A DNA stretch of 64,000 nucleotides from Pratylenchus scribneri (taxonomy: Eukaryota > Nematoda > Chromadorea > Rhabditida > Pratylenchidae). Below the pieces are notes generated by a model that was not told where the DNA came from, ran no database searches, and worked only from the letters and a program-made list of their open reading frames with translations. The position numbers and the translations under genes are program-made. The stretch covers positions 2,914,001-2,978,000 of the forward strand of contig JAQSEB010000001.1 of NCBI GenBank assembly GCA_030063045.1, in the 5' to 3' direction. This document shows positions 9,756 to 22,046 of the stretch, piece by piece (position 1 is the stretch's first letter; the number at the start of each line of letters is the position of its first letter).

Positions 9756-12700
9756 ATGGGTCATTTACAATTTCGAGGATATTTAATATTTTTCCTTTAT
9801 GCCCTTGCACTTGCTTTTCGAAGTCTATCATTGATTTTGGTGTTGACACTTAGTTTATTCGTTTTTAAACGTCTTCGACCCAAGAAAACAAAAGAGGAAG
9901 GGAATCCAAAATTAACGGAAAAGGTTAATTTTTATAAAAAAAATAATTAATTATTATTAATTTCTAGGAAAAAGAAGATATAATTGCAAATTGGGAGCCA
10001 AAACCATTGGTTGAAGAATATCCAGATGAATTAATTCCCAACGCAAGAATCATTCACGGGTAATCATTCATCGATTATCAATTTAATATTTTAAATTCAT
10101 AGTAAAATGACCAAATATGTTGATATTGATGGAAAAAGTTGTTTGAATATGTCATCAAATGATTTCCTCTCACTTATTGGGAATAAACGAATTGAGGTAA
10201 TTTTTCATGAATTTATATTAAATTAAATGCAATATAGGAAGTAGCCCAGCAAACAATTTACAAATATGGAGTGGGCGCTTGCGGGCCTAGAAATTTCTAT
10301 GGAACAGTTGACGTTCATTTGGAATTGGAAAGGAAATTGGCTGATTTTTTGGGTTGTGAAGAATCAATTTTATATAGGTGGGTTCATATTTTATTATTTA
10401 ATTTAATCGAAAACGCATTTTTTAAATTTTATTTTGATTTATAAATAATTGTAATTCTGATTTGCGATTGTAATTGTAATTCTGATTTGCGATTGTAATT
10501 GTAATTCTGATTTGCGATTGTAATTGTAAATTCTGATTTGCGATTGTAATTGTAATTCTGATTTGTAATTGTAATTCCGATTTGTAATTGTAATTCTGAT
10601 TTGCGATTGTAATTGTAATTCTGATTTGCGATTGTAATTGTAATTCTGATTTGTAATTGTAATTGTAATTCTGATTTGCGATTGTAATTGTAATTCTGAT
10701 TTGCGATTGTAATTGTAAATTCTGATTTGCGATTGTAATTGTAATTCTGATTTGTAATTGTAATTCCGATTTGTAATTGTAATTCTGATTTGCGATTGTA
10801 ATTGTAATTCTGATTTGCGATTGTAATTGTAATTCTGATTTGTAATTGTAATTGTAATTCTGATTTGCGATTGTAATTGTAATTCTGATTTGCGATTGTA
10901 ATTCTGATTTGTAATTGTAATTCTGATTTGCGATTGTAATTGTAATTCTGATTTGTAATTGTAATTCTGATTTGCGATTGTAATTGTAATTCTGATTTGT
11001 AATTGTAATTGTAATTCTTGTAATTGTAATTCTGATTTGTAATTGTAATTGTAATTCTTGTAATTGTAATTCTGATTTGTAATTGTAATTGTAATTCTGA
11101 TTTGTAATTGTAATTGTAATTCTGATTTGTAATTGTAATTGTAATTCTGATTTGTAATTGTAATTGTAATTCTGATTTGTAATTGTAATTGTAATTCTGA
11201 TTTGTAATTGTAATTGTAATTCTGATTTGTAATTGTAATTGTAATTCTGATTTGCGATTGTAATTGTAATTCTGATTTGTAATTGTAATTGTAATTCTGA
11301 TTTGCGATTGTAATTGTAATTCTGATTTGTAATTGTAATTGTAATTCTTGTAATTGTAATTCTGATTTGTAATTGTAATTGTAATTCTGATTTGTAATTG
11401 TAATTGTAATTCTGATTTGCGATTGTAATTGTAATTCTGATTTGTAATTGTAATTGTAATTCTGATTTGCGATTGTAATTGTAATTCTGATTTGTAATTG
11501 TAATTCTGATTTGCGATTGTAATTGTAATTCTGATTTGTAATTGTAATTGTAATTCTGATTTGCGATTGTAATTGTAATTCTGATTTGTAATTGTAATTC
11601 TGATTTGCGATTGTAATTGTAATTCTGATTTGTAATTGTAATTCTGATTTGCGATTGTAATTGTAATTCTGAATTGTAATTGTAATTCTTGTAATTGTAA
11701 TTCTGATTTGTAATTGTAATTCTGATTTGTAATAGTAATTGTAATTCTGATTTGCGATTGTAATTGTAATTCTGATTTGTAATTGTAATTGTAATTCTGA
11801 TTTGCGATTGTAATTGTAATTCTGATTTGCGATTGTAATTGTAATTCTGATTTGCGATTGTAATTGTAATTCTGATTTGCGATTGTAGATTGTAATTTTA
11901 ATTCTGATTTGTAATTGTAATTGTAATTCTGATTTGCGATTGTAATTGTAATTCTGATTTGTAATTGTAATTCTGATTTGCGATTATAATTGTAATTCTG
12001 ATTTGCGATTGTAATTGTAATTCTGATTTGCGATTGTAATTGTAATTCTGATTTGCGATTGTAATTGTAATTTTGTTTTAAAATATAATTAATCACAATT
12101 TTAATCGATTCCAAAACACATTATTATTGATTGTACTTTTTTAATAAATTTTGATTTAATATTTTAAATTTAATCTGTTCATCATTCGTAAAACTCTATA
12201 AAATAAATTAATTTCAGTTATGGATTTGCCACAATTTCAAGTGCAATTCCCGCATATTCAAAATCAGGGGACATAATTTTCGCAGACAAAGCAGTTAATT
12301 TCGCAATTCAAAAAGGTCTTCAAGCATCGAGGAGCAAAATTGTTTGGTTGGTTTAATCATTTTTCAAATATAAATATATTTTTAATAATTAAATAGGTTT
12401 GAACACAATGATATGGAACATTTAGAAAGTCTTTTGAAGGAACAGGATGAAATCGACAAGAAAGTTTCTACTCAATCTTCCAATAAATATTTACATATTT
12501 TTTTTAGAATCCAAGGAAGGCAAAGAATATTCGACGATGCATTATTGTTGAGGGAATTTTCGCAAAAACAGCCGAAATTTGTCCATTGCCTCGATTAATT
12601 GAATTGAAATGGAAATACAAAGTGCGAATATTCATTGATGAATCCCTTTCATTTGGAGTACTTGGACAAAATGGAAAAGGTGGGCTAATTAACTATTCAA

Positions 12701-15700
12701 ATTTATCCAAAATTAAAATAAAGCTTGAAATTTGGTACATAAAATATATAAATTAGGGAAGAAATTAAAAAAGAAAAAGAAAAGCGCTAATAAAGCACGC
12801 CAAAATTATCACCGGAAATGGATTAGGATAGGAGTAAGGGGCATTGTTCATTGCGAGCGCATTACTTTCTGTCCAATCAGCAGAATTTTTGGGATCTGGC
12901 AAATTCGGTGGCTCATTGTTTATGACTTCCTTTGCCACTGCATTCGGATTCATTTCCAAATCATTTTTGAATTCCATTCGATCTCCAAAAGTTGTCAATA
13001 AATCCAAAACCACTCCATTGGTCCATCCGAATCCAGCCTTTAAATATTTTCATTTTTAAATTTTCCCTTTTTAATTCCTACTTGGACTTCATATTCTCCG
13101 CCAACTCCTTTGTTTGGTTTAAAATTATTCACTTCATATTTCTCCCACATTTTCCCATGTGGAAGATCATTTTGATAGACTCGATAATTACTCAACACCC
13201 ATTTTGTGGCCAACCAAAATGCTTTCTTTTGCATTCTAAAAATGAATGAATTTGGAATATATTTCCATTCAAACAATTTATTATCCGAGCGGCGAAGACC
13301 CTCAATGATCATATGATTAAGTGGCTAAAAATAAAATCAAAAATTATTTAAATAAATATAATTATGTAAGACCGGCCATCCATTTGGATAATCCCATTGT
13401 TGCTCACTTTGTATCATACTAAAATGTCCGTAATAATTATTCGGATTTCAATTTCCCTTATGGCCTATGTGGTGAGCGGACCTGGCCGGCACGCCGTCAT
13501 TAATTCTGATTTGGACATAATGTCCTTGCACAAAATCCCACCTAGTTGGAATGCCACCGGGCTCCTTGAACACCCCAGCTCGTTCCATTGTGCGAAATAT
13601 CCTCTCGGATTGTTGTAAATCAATGGAATGATAACAACGTGTGAATAGGGGAATTGCAATTGTTGCATAAAAATGCCGGTTATGGTCTTTGGTACGCAAA
13701 TTGTAGTCGTACCATCCGGCAGTTTCCCTGTCATGTTGGACGAAGAAAACTTTTTGGAATGCTTCACGAAACACATAATGTTTATTGTGATATTCTAATG
13801 CCTTTGTGTCATTCCCTATTAAACAATTTATTTAAAATGATTTTTTAAATGTAAGAAATACCCAATTGAAGGAATAAATGAGATAATATTTCATAATTCC
13901 CACAAATATATGCATTAAGGTCAACGGGAACCTTAATTAATTCGCAATATTAATTAATTTTAAATTAAAACCAACAATATTTGTTGTTTCAATTTCCAAT
14001 AAATTTGGATTTTCTGGATCTTTCATCCACCGGCTGCTAAAATCCCAACCGGATTCGGCAGCCGATGCCACATCCTTCCAAATCCTCCTTTTCTCCTCTG
14101 GTTTTGTTTTTTGCCGGACCAATTTCACATCTTGACAAAATGACTCCGGTCTTGGCACATTACTTTCCGTTCTATATTGGAACATTGTGTACTTTTCCCC
14201 ATTCAAAATCAATTCAATTTTGCGTTCTTTGCTCCAAAATTGTAATTCCTTTTCCAAAATTGGAACTGCCCTCCTAATGAATTCATAATCATTTGTCGCT
14301 TCAAAATATTCGTAAACCATCCTAAAATATAGAAATTTATAAATAAATCATAGAAGGTAAAAACATTGTAAGAAAAGGCGGCTGAGATCTTTTACTGTAA
14401 TAAATTCGCCCTCCATTTGGCACAAAACCAAATTTGTCCACCATAATGAGGAAATTCTCAATCATTAACCGTACACTGTCGGTCATTCCAGAAACAATCA
14501 ATCCTTTGATAATCCAATATGCATCCCAATAGTAGAATTCACGGAAACGGCCTCCGGGAATAATAAATGGATTTGGGACATAAATGAGTGAATGCCGGTC
14601 CTTTGTTTCCTTTATCTAAACCAAAAATTGGTTTATTCCATTAATTTTTCCCACCTCATCTGGGATAACCCTACACAAATTTTTCCACATTGCATTCAAT
14701 TCCATTGCCCAATTCCTTAACGTTTCATCTTTGATTCTTTCAATGTCTGGTGGACTCTCCATCCAATCCTCTGGATTACAACTAAATTAATTTAATAAAA
14801 AATTCCCTAATTAGGGAATTAACTTTTTTAATTCTCCTCCGGCATGATCAAAGTTAGCATCCAAAAATTGGCGTAATTTTTTGGGCGAAATATCGCGCAC
14901 CGAACCATTTTTTCCAAAATTTTCTTCAAACAATTCCAAAACTTCACTTGCATTTTTGCGCATTGGCCGATCAACAAAATCCTTTGAGTCATTTCCCTCA
15001 AGAATTTGATAATAATTAACAGCCTATAAAAATAATAGAATAATCCAACAATGCCAATTCAAAATTCCTTGCCTCAATCAATTTTCCTCCACAATAAATG
15101 AACCAATTGTCCGAATTGGTTTCATCACAAGAATGCACACTTTCATCCTGAACAAGGATGTCATCTCCTCCCAAATCACAATCCGATGTTTTTTCCTCCT
15201 CTCCATGGCCAATGGTGGAAATTGAAGTAAATAATAATAAAAATAATGAAAAATGATTAAAATTTGACACAAATGAACGTGATGGCCCAAAAATGGCCAT
15301 ATTTCTAAATAGTGAAAATATTAAATTTTGTTCGAATGGAGGAACATTGAAGATTGAACGCACATAAAAATGTGCGCAAATGTACGGACCGGCTCGGAAA
15401 TGGGGACACATTGATGGGAGTGGGAGGTTGGGTGCAGTTAGTTCGGAATTCCCTTTTGTAAACTTAATCGGTTTTGGACGGAATGTTGGGAGGGTATTAA
15501 TATTAAGAACTAAGTTCCATCGCATGCTTTTTCCATGACTGACTGGTTAAGGTTCCTCATTTTTTATGTAATCCTAGTCTAGAGCGGAAACCATTAAAGA
15601 ATTTCACGTCAGTCATTTTTTAAAGTTCAATCTCAAAAATTTCCAATTAAAGTTTTAAAATTATGGTCCTTTTCATTCATTCATAGAATTTTCTAATGGT

Positions 15701-18673
15701 TGGAAAAAAATGCACGTGAGGAAAAGCAAATATGAAAAAAAGATTGGGACTGATTGTGAGGGGGAATTGAATTATATATAAAGGTCGTATTGAGTTTTGG
15801 TCCAATCGAGAGATCATTCCAGTTCGAAAATCGAACTCAAATTGGACAGGAAACTTTTGGAATTATTATTAAATATTGGAAAATTAATTGGGAATTTTTT
15901 GCGCACACGAATTTCATATGATATTCCGATTGAGACTTGACGTAAAATTAATAATAGTTTAAAATGAATTTTGGCGGAGCCATTTATTATTTTTTTGGGA
16001 GGAATATGAAATGGAAATATTTTTGTTTATTAAACAAAGAGTGAAAATCAGTTTATTACTTTCTCAATTGATTATTTTCCTTGGTTAAATATTGAATGCG
16101 CAAGTGCTCAAAAACAAATTCGGGGAGAGGAATGGATGAATTTAATATTGAAAACACGCACAATAATCACCAATGGAATGGCCAATCCAATACATTTCGA
16201 TTTTGTCTGTTTGTTTGTTTATTCTTTACATCAAAATCTTGCGATTCAATTTTATTTCTGGAAAATAAACCCAACCCGATTTTCGGAAATATTTTATTGC
16301 TTACAATATATGATGGTATTGTTTTTTGACATCAAAAATAACAAACAGACAAAATGGGATGGAGGAAATAAACAACATTCGGCAGAAGAATTATTGGGAT
16401 TTGCATGCAAAATAAAAATGCACAATTGAAAAAAGAAAAATTATCAAATTGTACAAAATATTTTGGGAAAAAAGTTGCTTTAATTGATGAGAGACACATT
16501 CCAAATATTTATTACCATTTATTTGACAATCCATTGTGTATGTTATTTTCCATTTTTAGGGGATGATAAAAAGATGCCAACACAATTTATTTATATTTAT
16601 TGAGGAGGGACACAAATATTTAACATGAATGATAACAATGGAATTGGGGTTGGCAATAAAATAATGCTGGGGGATCATGGGGATGAGAGAGGACCTTTTA
16701 TGAAATTAGGCGACGGGAAAAAAATAAATTAAATTGATCGATCGAATTTAATATTGAAAACTTTAGGAGTGACTGAACACTTTGGGGTGAACGTGATTGA
16801 TGTGGTGAGTTTATATTTTACAATGCACAAAAGAATAGAATTACAATTAAAAATTAAAATTACATTTACAATTACAAATCAGAATTACAATTACAATCGC
16901 AAATCAGAATTACAATTACAATCGCAAATCAGAATTACAATTACAATCGCAAATCAGAATTACAATCGCAAATCAGAATTACAATAGCAAATCAGAATTA
17001 CAATTACAATCGCAAATCAGAATTACAATCGCAAATCAGAATTACAATTACAATCGCAAATCAGAATTACAATTACAATCGCAAATCAGAATTACAATCG
17101 CAAATCCGAATTACAATCGCAAATCAGAATTACAATCGCAAATCCGAATTACAATCGCAAATCAGAATTACAATTACAATCGCAAATCAGAATTACAATC
17201 GCAAATCAGAATTACAATTACAATCGCAAATCAGAATTACAATTACAATCGCAAATCAGAATTACAATTACAATCGCAAATCAGAATTACAATTACAATC
17301 GCAAATCAGAATTACAATTACAAATCAGAATTTACAATTACAATCGCAAATCAGAATTACAATCGCAAATCAGAATTACAATTACAATCGCAAATCAGAA
17401 TTACAATTACAATCGCAAATCAGAATTACAATTACAAATCAGAATTTACAATTACAATCGCAAATCAGAATTACAATTACAATCGCAAATCAGAATTACA
17501 ATTACAATCGCAAATCAGAATTACAATTACAATCGCAAATCAGAATTACAATTACAATCGCAAATCAGAATTACAATTACAATCGCAAATCAGAATTACA
17601 ATTACAAGTCAGAATTACAATCGCAAATCAGAATTACAATTACAAATCAGAATTACAAATCAGAATTACAATCGCAAATCGGAATTACAATCGCAAATCA
17701 GAATTACAATTACAATCGCAAATCAGAATTGCAATTACAAGTCAGAATTACAATCGCAAATCAGAATTACAATCGCAAATCAGAATTACAATTACAATCG
17801 CAAATCAGAATTACAATCGCAAATCAGAATTACAATTACAAATCAGAATTACAATCGCAAATCAGAATTACAATCGCAAATCAGAATTACAATTACAATC
17901 GCAAATCAGAATAAATAAAAATTACAATTACAAATCAGAATAACAGAATAAAATAATTTAGGACTTGATTACTGCATCATTGGAGAATGCAATGGCAACA
18001 ACCGGTGGATTTTGCGCAGGTCGATCATTTGTGATTGGGCATCAACGTTTATCAGGTGAACTCAAATTCATTTTTTAATAAAATAATTTTTTAGGTCTTG
18101 GCTATTGTTTTTCGGCATCCCTTCCACCTTTGTTGGCCACAGCAGCGAGTAAAAATATTTAAAAATAATTCGAATTAAAAATTAATTAATTTAGGTGAGG
18201 CCCTGAATATAATCCAAGAGAGTCCAAATATTTTCAATCGTTTAAAAGGAAATTCAATGAATGTCCATGAAAAGATTAAAAATGCGATTGAAGACACAAA
18301 ATTTGAATTAATTGGAAATAAAATTTCTCCATTAAAACATATTGGCTACGGCACTGGCTGCGATCAAAATGCCGAAATAAAATTAAATCAACTTGTCGAG
18401 GAAGTGAATTTATTTAATAATAAATTAATCCACATTTAATTAATTACAGCTCAATAATGATCAAATTTTTGTGACTAGAGCACTTTATTTGAATGACGAG
18501 GAGGCATTCCCCCCAAGGGCAACGTAAATTAATCCAGTCAAATAAATTTAATTCATCCAATTCTTTTTAGTATGAAAATTGTCTGTCAAGTTGATTTAAC
18601 ACCGGAAGAAATTGAACAATTTGGACAGAAATTCTCACGCGCAATCAAAAAATGTTGTCTGGCCGAAGAATGA
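9756..18673 (+). CDS. SPTLC1: Serine palmitoyltransferase subunit 1 (LCB1)
   Basis: Thirteen exons (9756-9923, 9968-10059, 10103-10196, 10238-10377, 12218-12346, 12397-12463, 12508-12679, 16767-16804, 17962-18055, 18095-18148, 18195-18403, 18450-18523, 18571-18673) keep frame throughout and give 477 residues. A hydrophobic N-terminal anchor comes first ([15 protein letters not shown] region). Family blocks follow: [96 protein letters not shown] and [16 protein letters not shown]1 pairs with LCB2 in the ER membrane to start sphingolipid synthesis and normally lacks the PLP lysine, as here. Three introns are unusual: 10378-12217 and 16805-17961 are filled with the 25-bp repeat, and 12680-16766 contains an antisense trehalase gene. 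Confidence 0.95.
10439..12077 (-). repeat. 25-bp tandem array, copy 2 (largest)
   Basis: About 1.64 kb of the repeat in reverse orientation (ATTCTGATTTGCGATTGTA type). It fills SPTLC1 intron 4. Units of 25 bp are mixed with 19-bp units that lack the CGATTG step, and short forms TTCTTGTAATTG occur. A block of about 190 bp is duplicated: the rare variants TGTAAATTCTG and AATTCCGATT recur 189 bp apart (10527/10716 and 10574/10763). On the minus strand it gives a false 561-codon ORF. Confidence 0.97.
12765..15300 (-). CDS. Trehalase (GH37), secreted, probably GPI-anchored
   Basis: The start at 15300 gives a signal peptide ([20 protein letters not shown]). About eleven exons splice in frame to roughly 670 residues. 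Both trehalase signatures are intact: [15 protein letters not shown] (near 14560) and [12 protein letters not shown] (near 13390). [10 protein letters not shown] (near 14040) carries the family's catalytic Asp, and [15 protein letters not shown] precedes the end. The C-terminus is a short hydrophobic stretch ([16 protein letters not shown]) right at the stop, as in GPI-anchored trehalases. It hydrolyses trehalose, a main nematode blood and egg sugar. Intron 1 uses a GC donor (GAG/GCAAGG at 15072). An AG two bases before the ATG fits trans-splicing. The entire gene lies inside an SPTLC1 intron on the opposite strand. Confidence 0.95.
15301..16766. other. Rest of SPTLC1 intron 7, upstream of trehalase
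   Basis: About 1.47 kb with no recognisable gene. It must hold the trehalase promoter (on the minus strand). A TATATATAAA run is at 15773-15782 but points along the plus strand. Open frames near 16100-16430 have no domain and look fortuitous. Confidence 0.5.
16838..17945 (+). repeat. 25-bp tandem array, copy 3
   Basis: About 1.1 kb in forward orientation inside SPTLC1 intron 8 (16805-17961), which it almost fills. Units of 25 bp alternate with shortened 19-bp forms (AATTACAATCGCAAATCAG), and CCG/CGG point variants occur near 17107, 17142 and 17680. The flanking exons still splice in frame. Confidence 0.97.
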
Positions 18674-18796
18674 TGAATTAATTGTGAAAACAAAATGGGG
18701 ACGACCAATCAATTTTATAGAATTTTACACTTATTTGCTCAATTTTCAAAATAATTGTTGACATTTTTATCAAATATTTAAATTAAATAAAAATAA

Positions 18797-20921
18797 TCAA
18801 ATTGATCCATTTGATTTTGTTTTGGTGGAAAGGGAGGCGATCAAATGTTCAACTCGTTCCTTTTGATTGTTTGCTTCTTCGCCCAGGGTCTCATGAAATT
18901 CTTTGAGAATCTGCAAAAATCAAATAAATTCATTTTATTTAATTAAATAAAATAAGTGTACCGGTTCCAAATGATTCTTCAATTCCGGGTCTTTCAATTT
19001 TAATTTGAACAATTTTTCGGCTCTTTCTCTGCATCCAGGTGCTCCTTTAACGCAAACTTCGGCCAAAATTAATGCAATTCTTTGCAGTGTATAAAGTCCA
19101 TTGTTTAGCCGTTCCAAATAAATCTTAAAATATTTTATTTATAATATTTATTTTGTGATCAGTGATTGATTACCTCCTCTTGGTCCAATTCTTCATCTCC
19201 AATTTCGGCCATTCTTTTTTGTAATTTTGCCTCAAATCTTTTCAGTTTTTCGCTATAAATTTATTAATAATTATTTTCGTAATAAAAAATAAAATTTACC
19301 TGTATTTAATAAAAAGTTCAATAGTTCGATCCAATTTCTCAAAACAATGATCCGAAAATTTCTGCAAAACTCTCTGCTGATTTTTCTGATTGCATGAAAA
19401 AAGCAAAGCATCGACAATCTAAATTAATTCTAATTTAATTTTAATTCCAAATTTAATTCACAAACCGAACAACAATATTCCTCATGATCATCCGGACTTG
19501 TGTCTTTCCTCTTCATTTTTGGCGGTGTTCGCATATAAAGTGGGAATAGAGTGCGTAGGCCCAAAATTTCCACAAATTTGTCGCAATTTGATGCTCCATC
19601 CGGAATTGCGGTGGCATGGCTCAGCACTTTCAGTGCGCCCTCCCTCGATTGCTTCTTCTCTCTAAAAATTTTTAAATTAATTATTTAATTAAAATATTTA
19701 CATTAAAATCAAATTCATAAGTTGGCATCCTTCTCCATCCAAGAAAATTTGTCGATTCGGTGAGTACATTAAGGCGGAACAAAGTGCGTCAAATAAATTT
19801 TCCATGTGTTCATATTCATCCGGACTGGCCGGATCATGTCTTTTATAGGCAGCCAATGCCTAAAATAATCAAATTTAATTATTTTTAGATGTGTTTTACC
19901 CGAAGAAGCATATCAATTCCGTCTTTCTTTTCCGTCAATTTTTTCCTCGCCGATTCGGTGGATTGAAGGAGCATGTGAAGTAGCTGACTTGAATATAATT
20001 TATTCGCATCATGGGCCCCCTTCTTCGTTCCACGAGCCAAAAGCCATTGGAAAAGTCCTTGGGAAACACAAATTTCATTGGCCTCCGGATGAAAATCGAG
20101 CAACTTAAAAAACAGTATTAAAATGAATTAATTTATTTTTGGTACATTTTCCAATATTGAAAGTATATTTTGTACGGCATCAGCTTCATCGGCCTCTTTT
20201 TCATTCAGCTTATTCAATGCTTGTTGAACCAGCGTTTCCACTATTTGTCCTTTTAGCAATTCTTCAATCAACATTTTTGCTCCTTCCTCGCCTTCATGCA
20301 AAATTTCCACATCCGTAAGTTCCTAAAATAATATTTTCGAGATTCTCAAATATAAAATAAAACCTGCAAAAGATTGCAAACGGCTGCAATAATATCCGTA
20401 TTTTCATGGGCCAAAAGTTGAAGAAGAATTTGGATGATGCCATGTTCAACCAAAATATAATAAAATTGAGGCTCCGCTGCGATTACATGCATTTCCTATA
20501 ATTAAATGATATTTAAATATAAATAATAAAATAAACTTGAATCGCTGTATTCAATTCAATCTCTGATTCCATGAATTTTTGTGGTTCTTCCGAATATTTA
20601 ATGCGCAATTCAGCATTTTTTGCTTGTTTTCGTTCAAGCTAAATTTTGAATTAATTAATGTTTAAATTAATATTTACCTGTAAGCACAATCGTTTAATGG
20701 CGGTTTCATCAATTTCTTCTGGATAACTTTCATTGTTTTCGGAAATATCCATTCCATTATTATCATAATTCCCTCCATCATTTATTTTTGAAGCTTCTTC
20801 AATTCTTGATCTTTTTTCTGGTGGCTAAATTTAAGTTTTTAATCTGATTTATTAAAACAAAACTTACTTCTGCTGAAGAAGAAGATAATTTCAATATTTC
20901 ATCAACGTGAATTGTCGACAT
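18797..20921 (-). CDS. CTNNBL1: Beta-catenin-like protein 1 (splicing-associated ARM protein)
   Basis: Twelve or so short exons read from MSTIHVDEILKL at 20921 to a stop at 18797. They track CTNNBL1 along its length: EMHVIAAEPQFYYILVEHG, LLQLLAHENTDIIAAV, ELTDVEILHEGEEGA, NILSILENV, GLFQWLLARGTKKG, DANKLYSSQLLHMLL, HMENLFDALCSALMYSPN, EGCQLMNLILMREKK, FVEILGLRTLFPLYM, HEEYCCS and YLERLNNGLYTLQRIALIL. CTNNBL1 is a nuclear armadillo-repeat protein of the Prp19/CDC5L splicing complex. The usual N-terminal basic region is present (PPEKRSRIEE). It is divergently arranged with the next gene, 475 bp away. Its introns are all tiny and free of the 25-bp repeat. Confidence 0.93.
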
Positions 20922-21396
20922 TAATTAGTTTAATTTTTTACTTTTAAGTCAATGAAAGTGAGGCTAAAATTTTTCGGATATAGAACAGTGAATGAATTTT
21001 AATAAATTAAAATTTAAAAAAATCAAAAAGCGTGTTTGCGGTTGCGCATTTCACCGAAAATCAGTCACATTTCAAACAAATCATGTTTTTGTTTTTTTGC
21101 TAATTTAACTTAATTAATTATGTTGAAATTGAATCGTTAAATCCGAAAATATATATTTTTTTGGTTTGGTTAATCTTTAAATGAAATTGATGGAAATGGA
21201 AACAAAACAATGAAAATTGAAAACCGGTTTGTTTTTTTTTCGATAAAAATGAAACTGAAACGCGATCGCTACGGGCTCACAAACAATTCTATTCTTCCAT
21301 TCCATAAAATTATTCAATTTTATTTCCATAAAATTATTCAATTTTATTTAATAAAATGTAGTAATTGAATCTTAGAAATTGGCTCTCTCAAAAAAC
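20922..21396. other. Divergent promoter region
   Basis: About 475 bp, AT-rich, between CTNNBL1 (-) and the small membrane protein gene (+). CTTAG at 21371-21375 lies 22 bases before the plus-strand ATG and is a plausible trans-splice acceptor. A direct repeat of CCATAAAATTATTCAATTTT occurs at 21302 and 21327. No gene is seen. Confidence 0.5.
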
Positions 21397-21882
21397 ATGG
21401 ATAAATATGAAATTCAATTACTACAAAATGAGATTACTTCAGCAGCAGAAGCAGAAAAACGACGTTCATCAATTTTCACATCAAAGAATCCATCGACAGC
21501 ACCAACAATTTTGGCAATGTTTTTTAATCTTGGATGGATGCACGCATTGGCTTATGGAATAACTGGACGTCCAAAACTTTCAGCGTATTGATTTTTATTA
21601 TTTGCAAATTTTATTAAAAATTTAAGAAATTTTATCAAAAATCAACATTAAAATATTCTAAAAAAATTATAAATTTTTAAATTAAGATTCATCGGCTGTT
21701 CTGCATTCACATTGACCGGCATTGCATGGTTATGCACTTCAATTGAAGATTATGAAAAATGGCAACATTCACGTAAATTTCGAGAAAGGAATTTGCCGGA
21801 TATATTATTGCCAAAAACAATTTTTGATTGGGATGAATTTGACAAAATGAATCAAACAAATGCAATCCCATCAACCGGATGA
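21397..21882 (+). CDS. Small two-segment membrane protein, unknown
   Basis: Two exons: 21397 to about 21585, then from about 21689 to the stop at 21882 (TCAGC/GTATTG donor, TTAAG acceptor), for roughly 129 residues. It has two hydrophobic segments: TILAMFFNLGWMHALAYGI and FIGCSAFTLTGIAWLC. A charged C-terminal tail follows with repeated acidic and aromatic residues (DWDEFDKM). I do not recognise the family; size and layout would suit a mitochondrial or ER membrane assembly factor, but that is only a guess. HEATR1 starts 164 bp downstream on the same strand with ATTTAAG ten bases before its ATG, so the pair may be an operon. Confidence 0.7.
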
Positions 21883-22046
21883 ATGATCATCATTTTTATT
21901 ATTTTTGATTGATTTTAATTTAATGTGCAAATAAATTTATTTATAAAAATTATTTAAATGTTTTTTAATCGATTTATAAAATTCGCTTAATTATTTTAAT
22001 ATAAATTTATCAATTTTATTTAAAAAATATTTAAGACCCAACAAAA

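Noticed and set aside
10429..12114. 561-codon ORF on the minus strand
   Set aside because: It is the 25-bp repeat read in frame, inside an SPTLC1 intron; the same pseudo-protein appears at every array.
15016..15525. Longer N-terminus for trehalase from an ATG at 15525
   Set aside because: The extra 75 residues precede a normal signal peptide at 15300, and an AG acceptor lies two bases before that ATG.
15530..15625. Inverted GACTGACT/GTCAGTC pair as a transposon end
   Set aside because: Only about eight bases match, there is no target duplication, and no second copy is seen.
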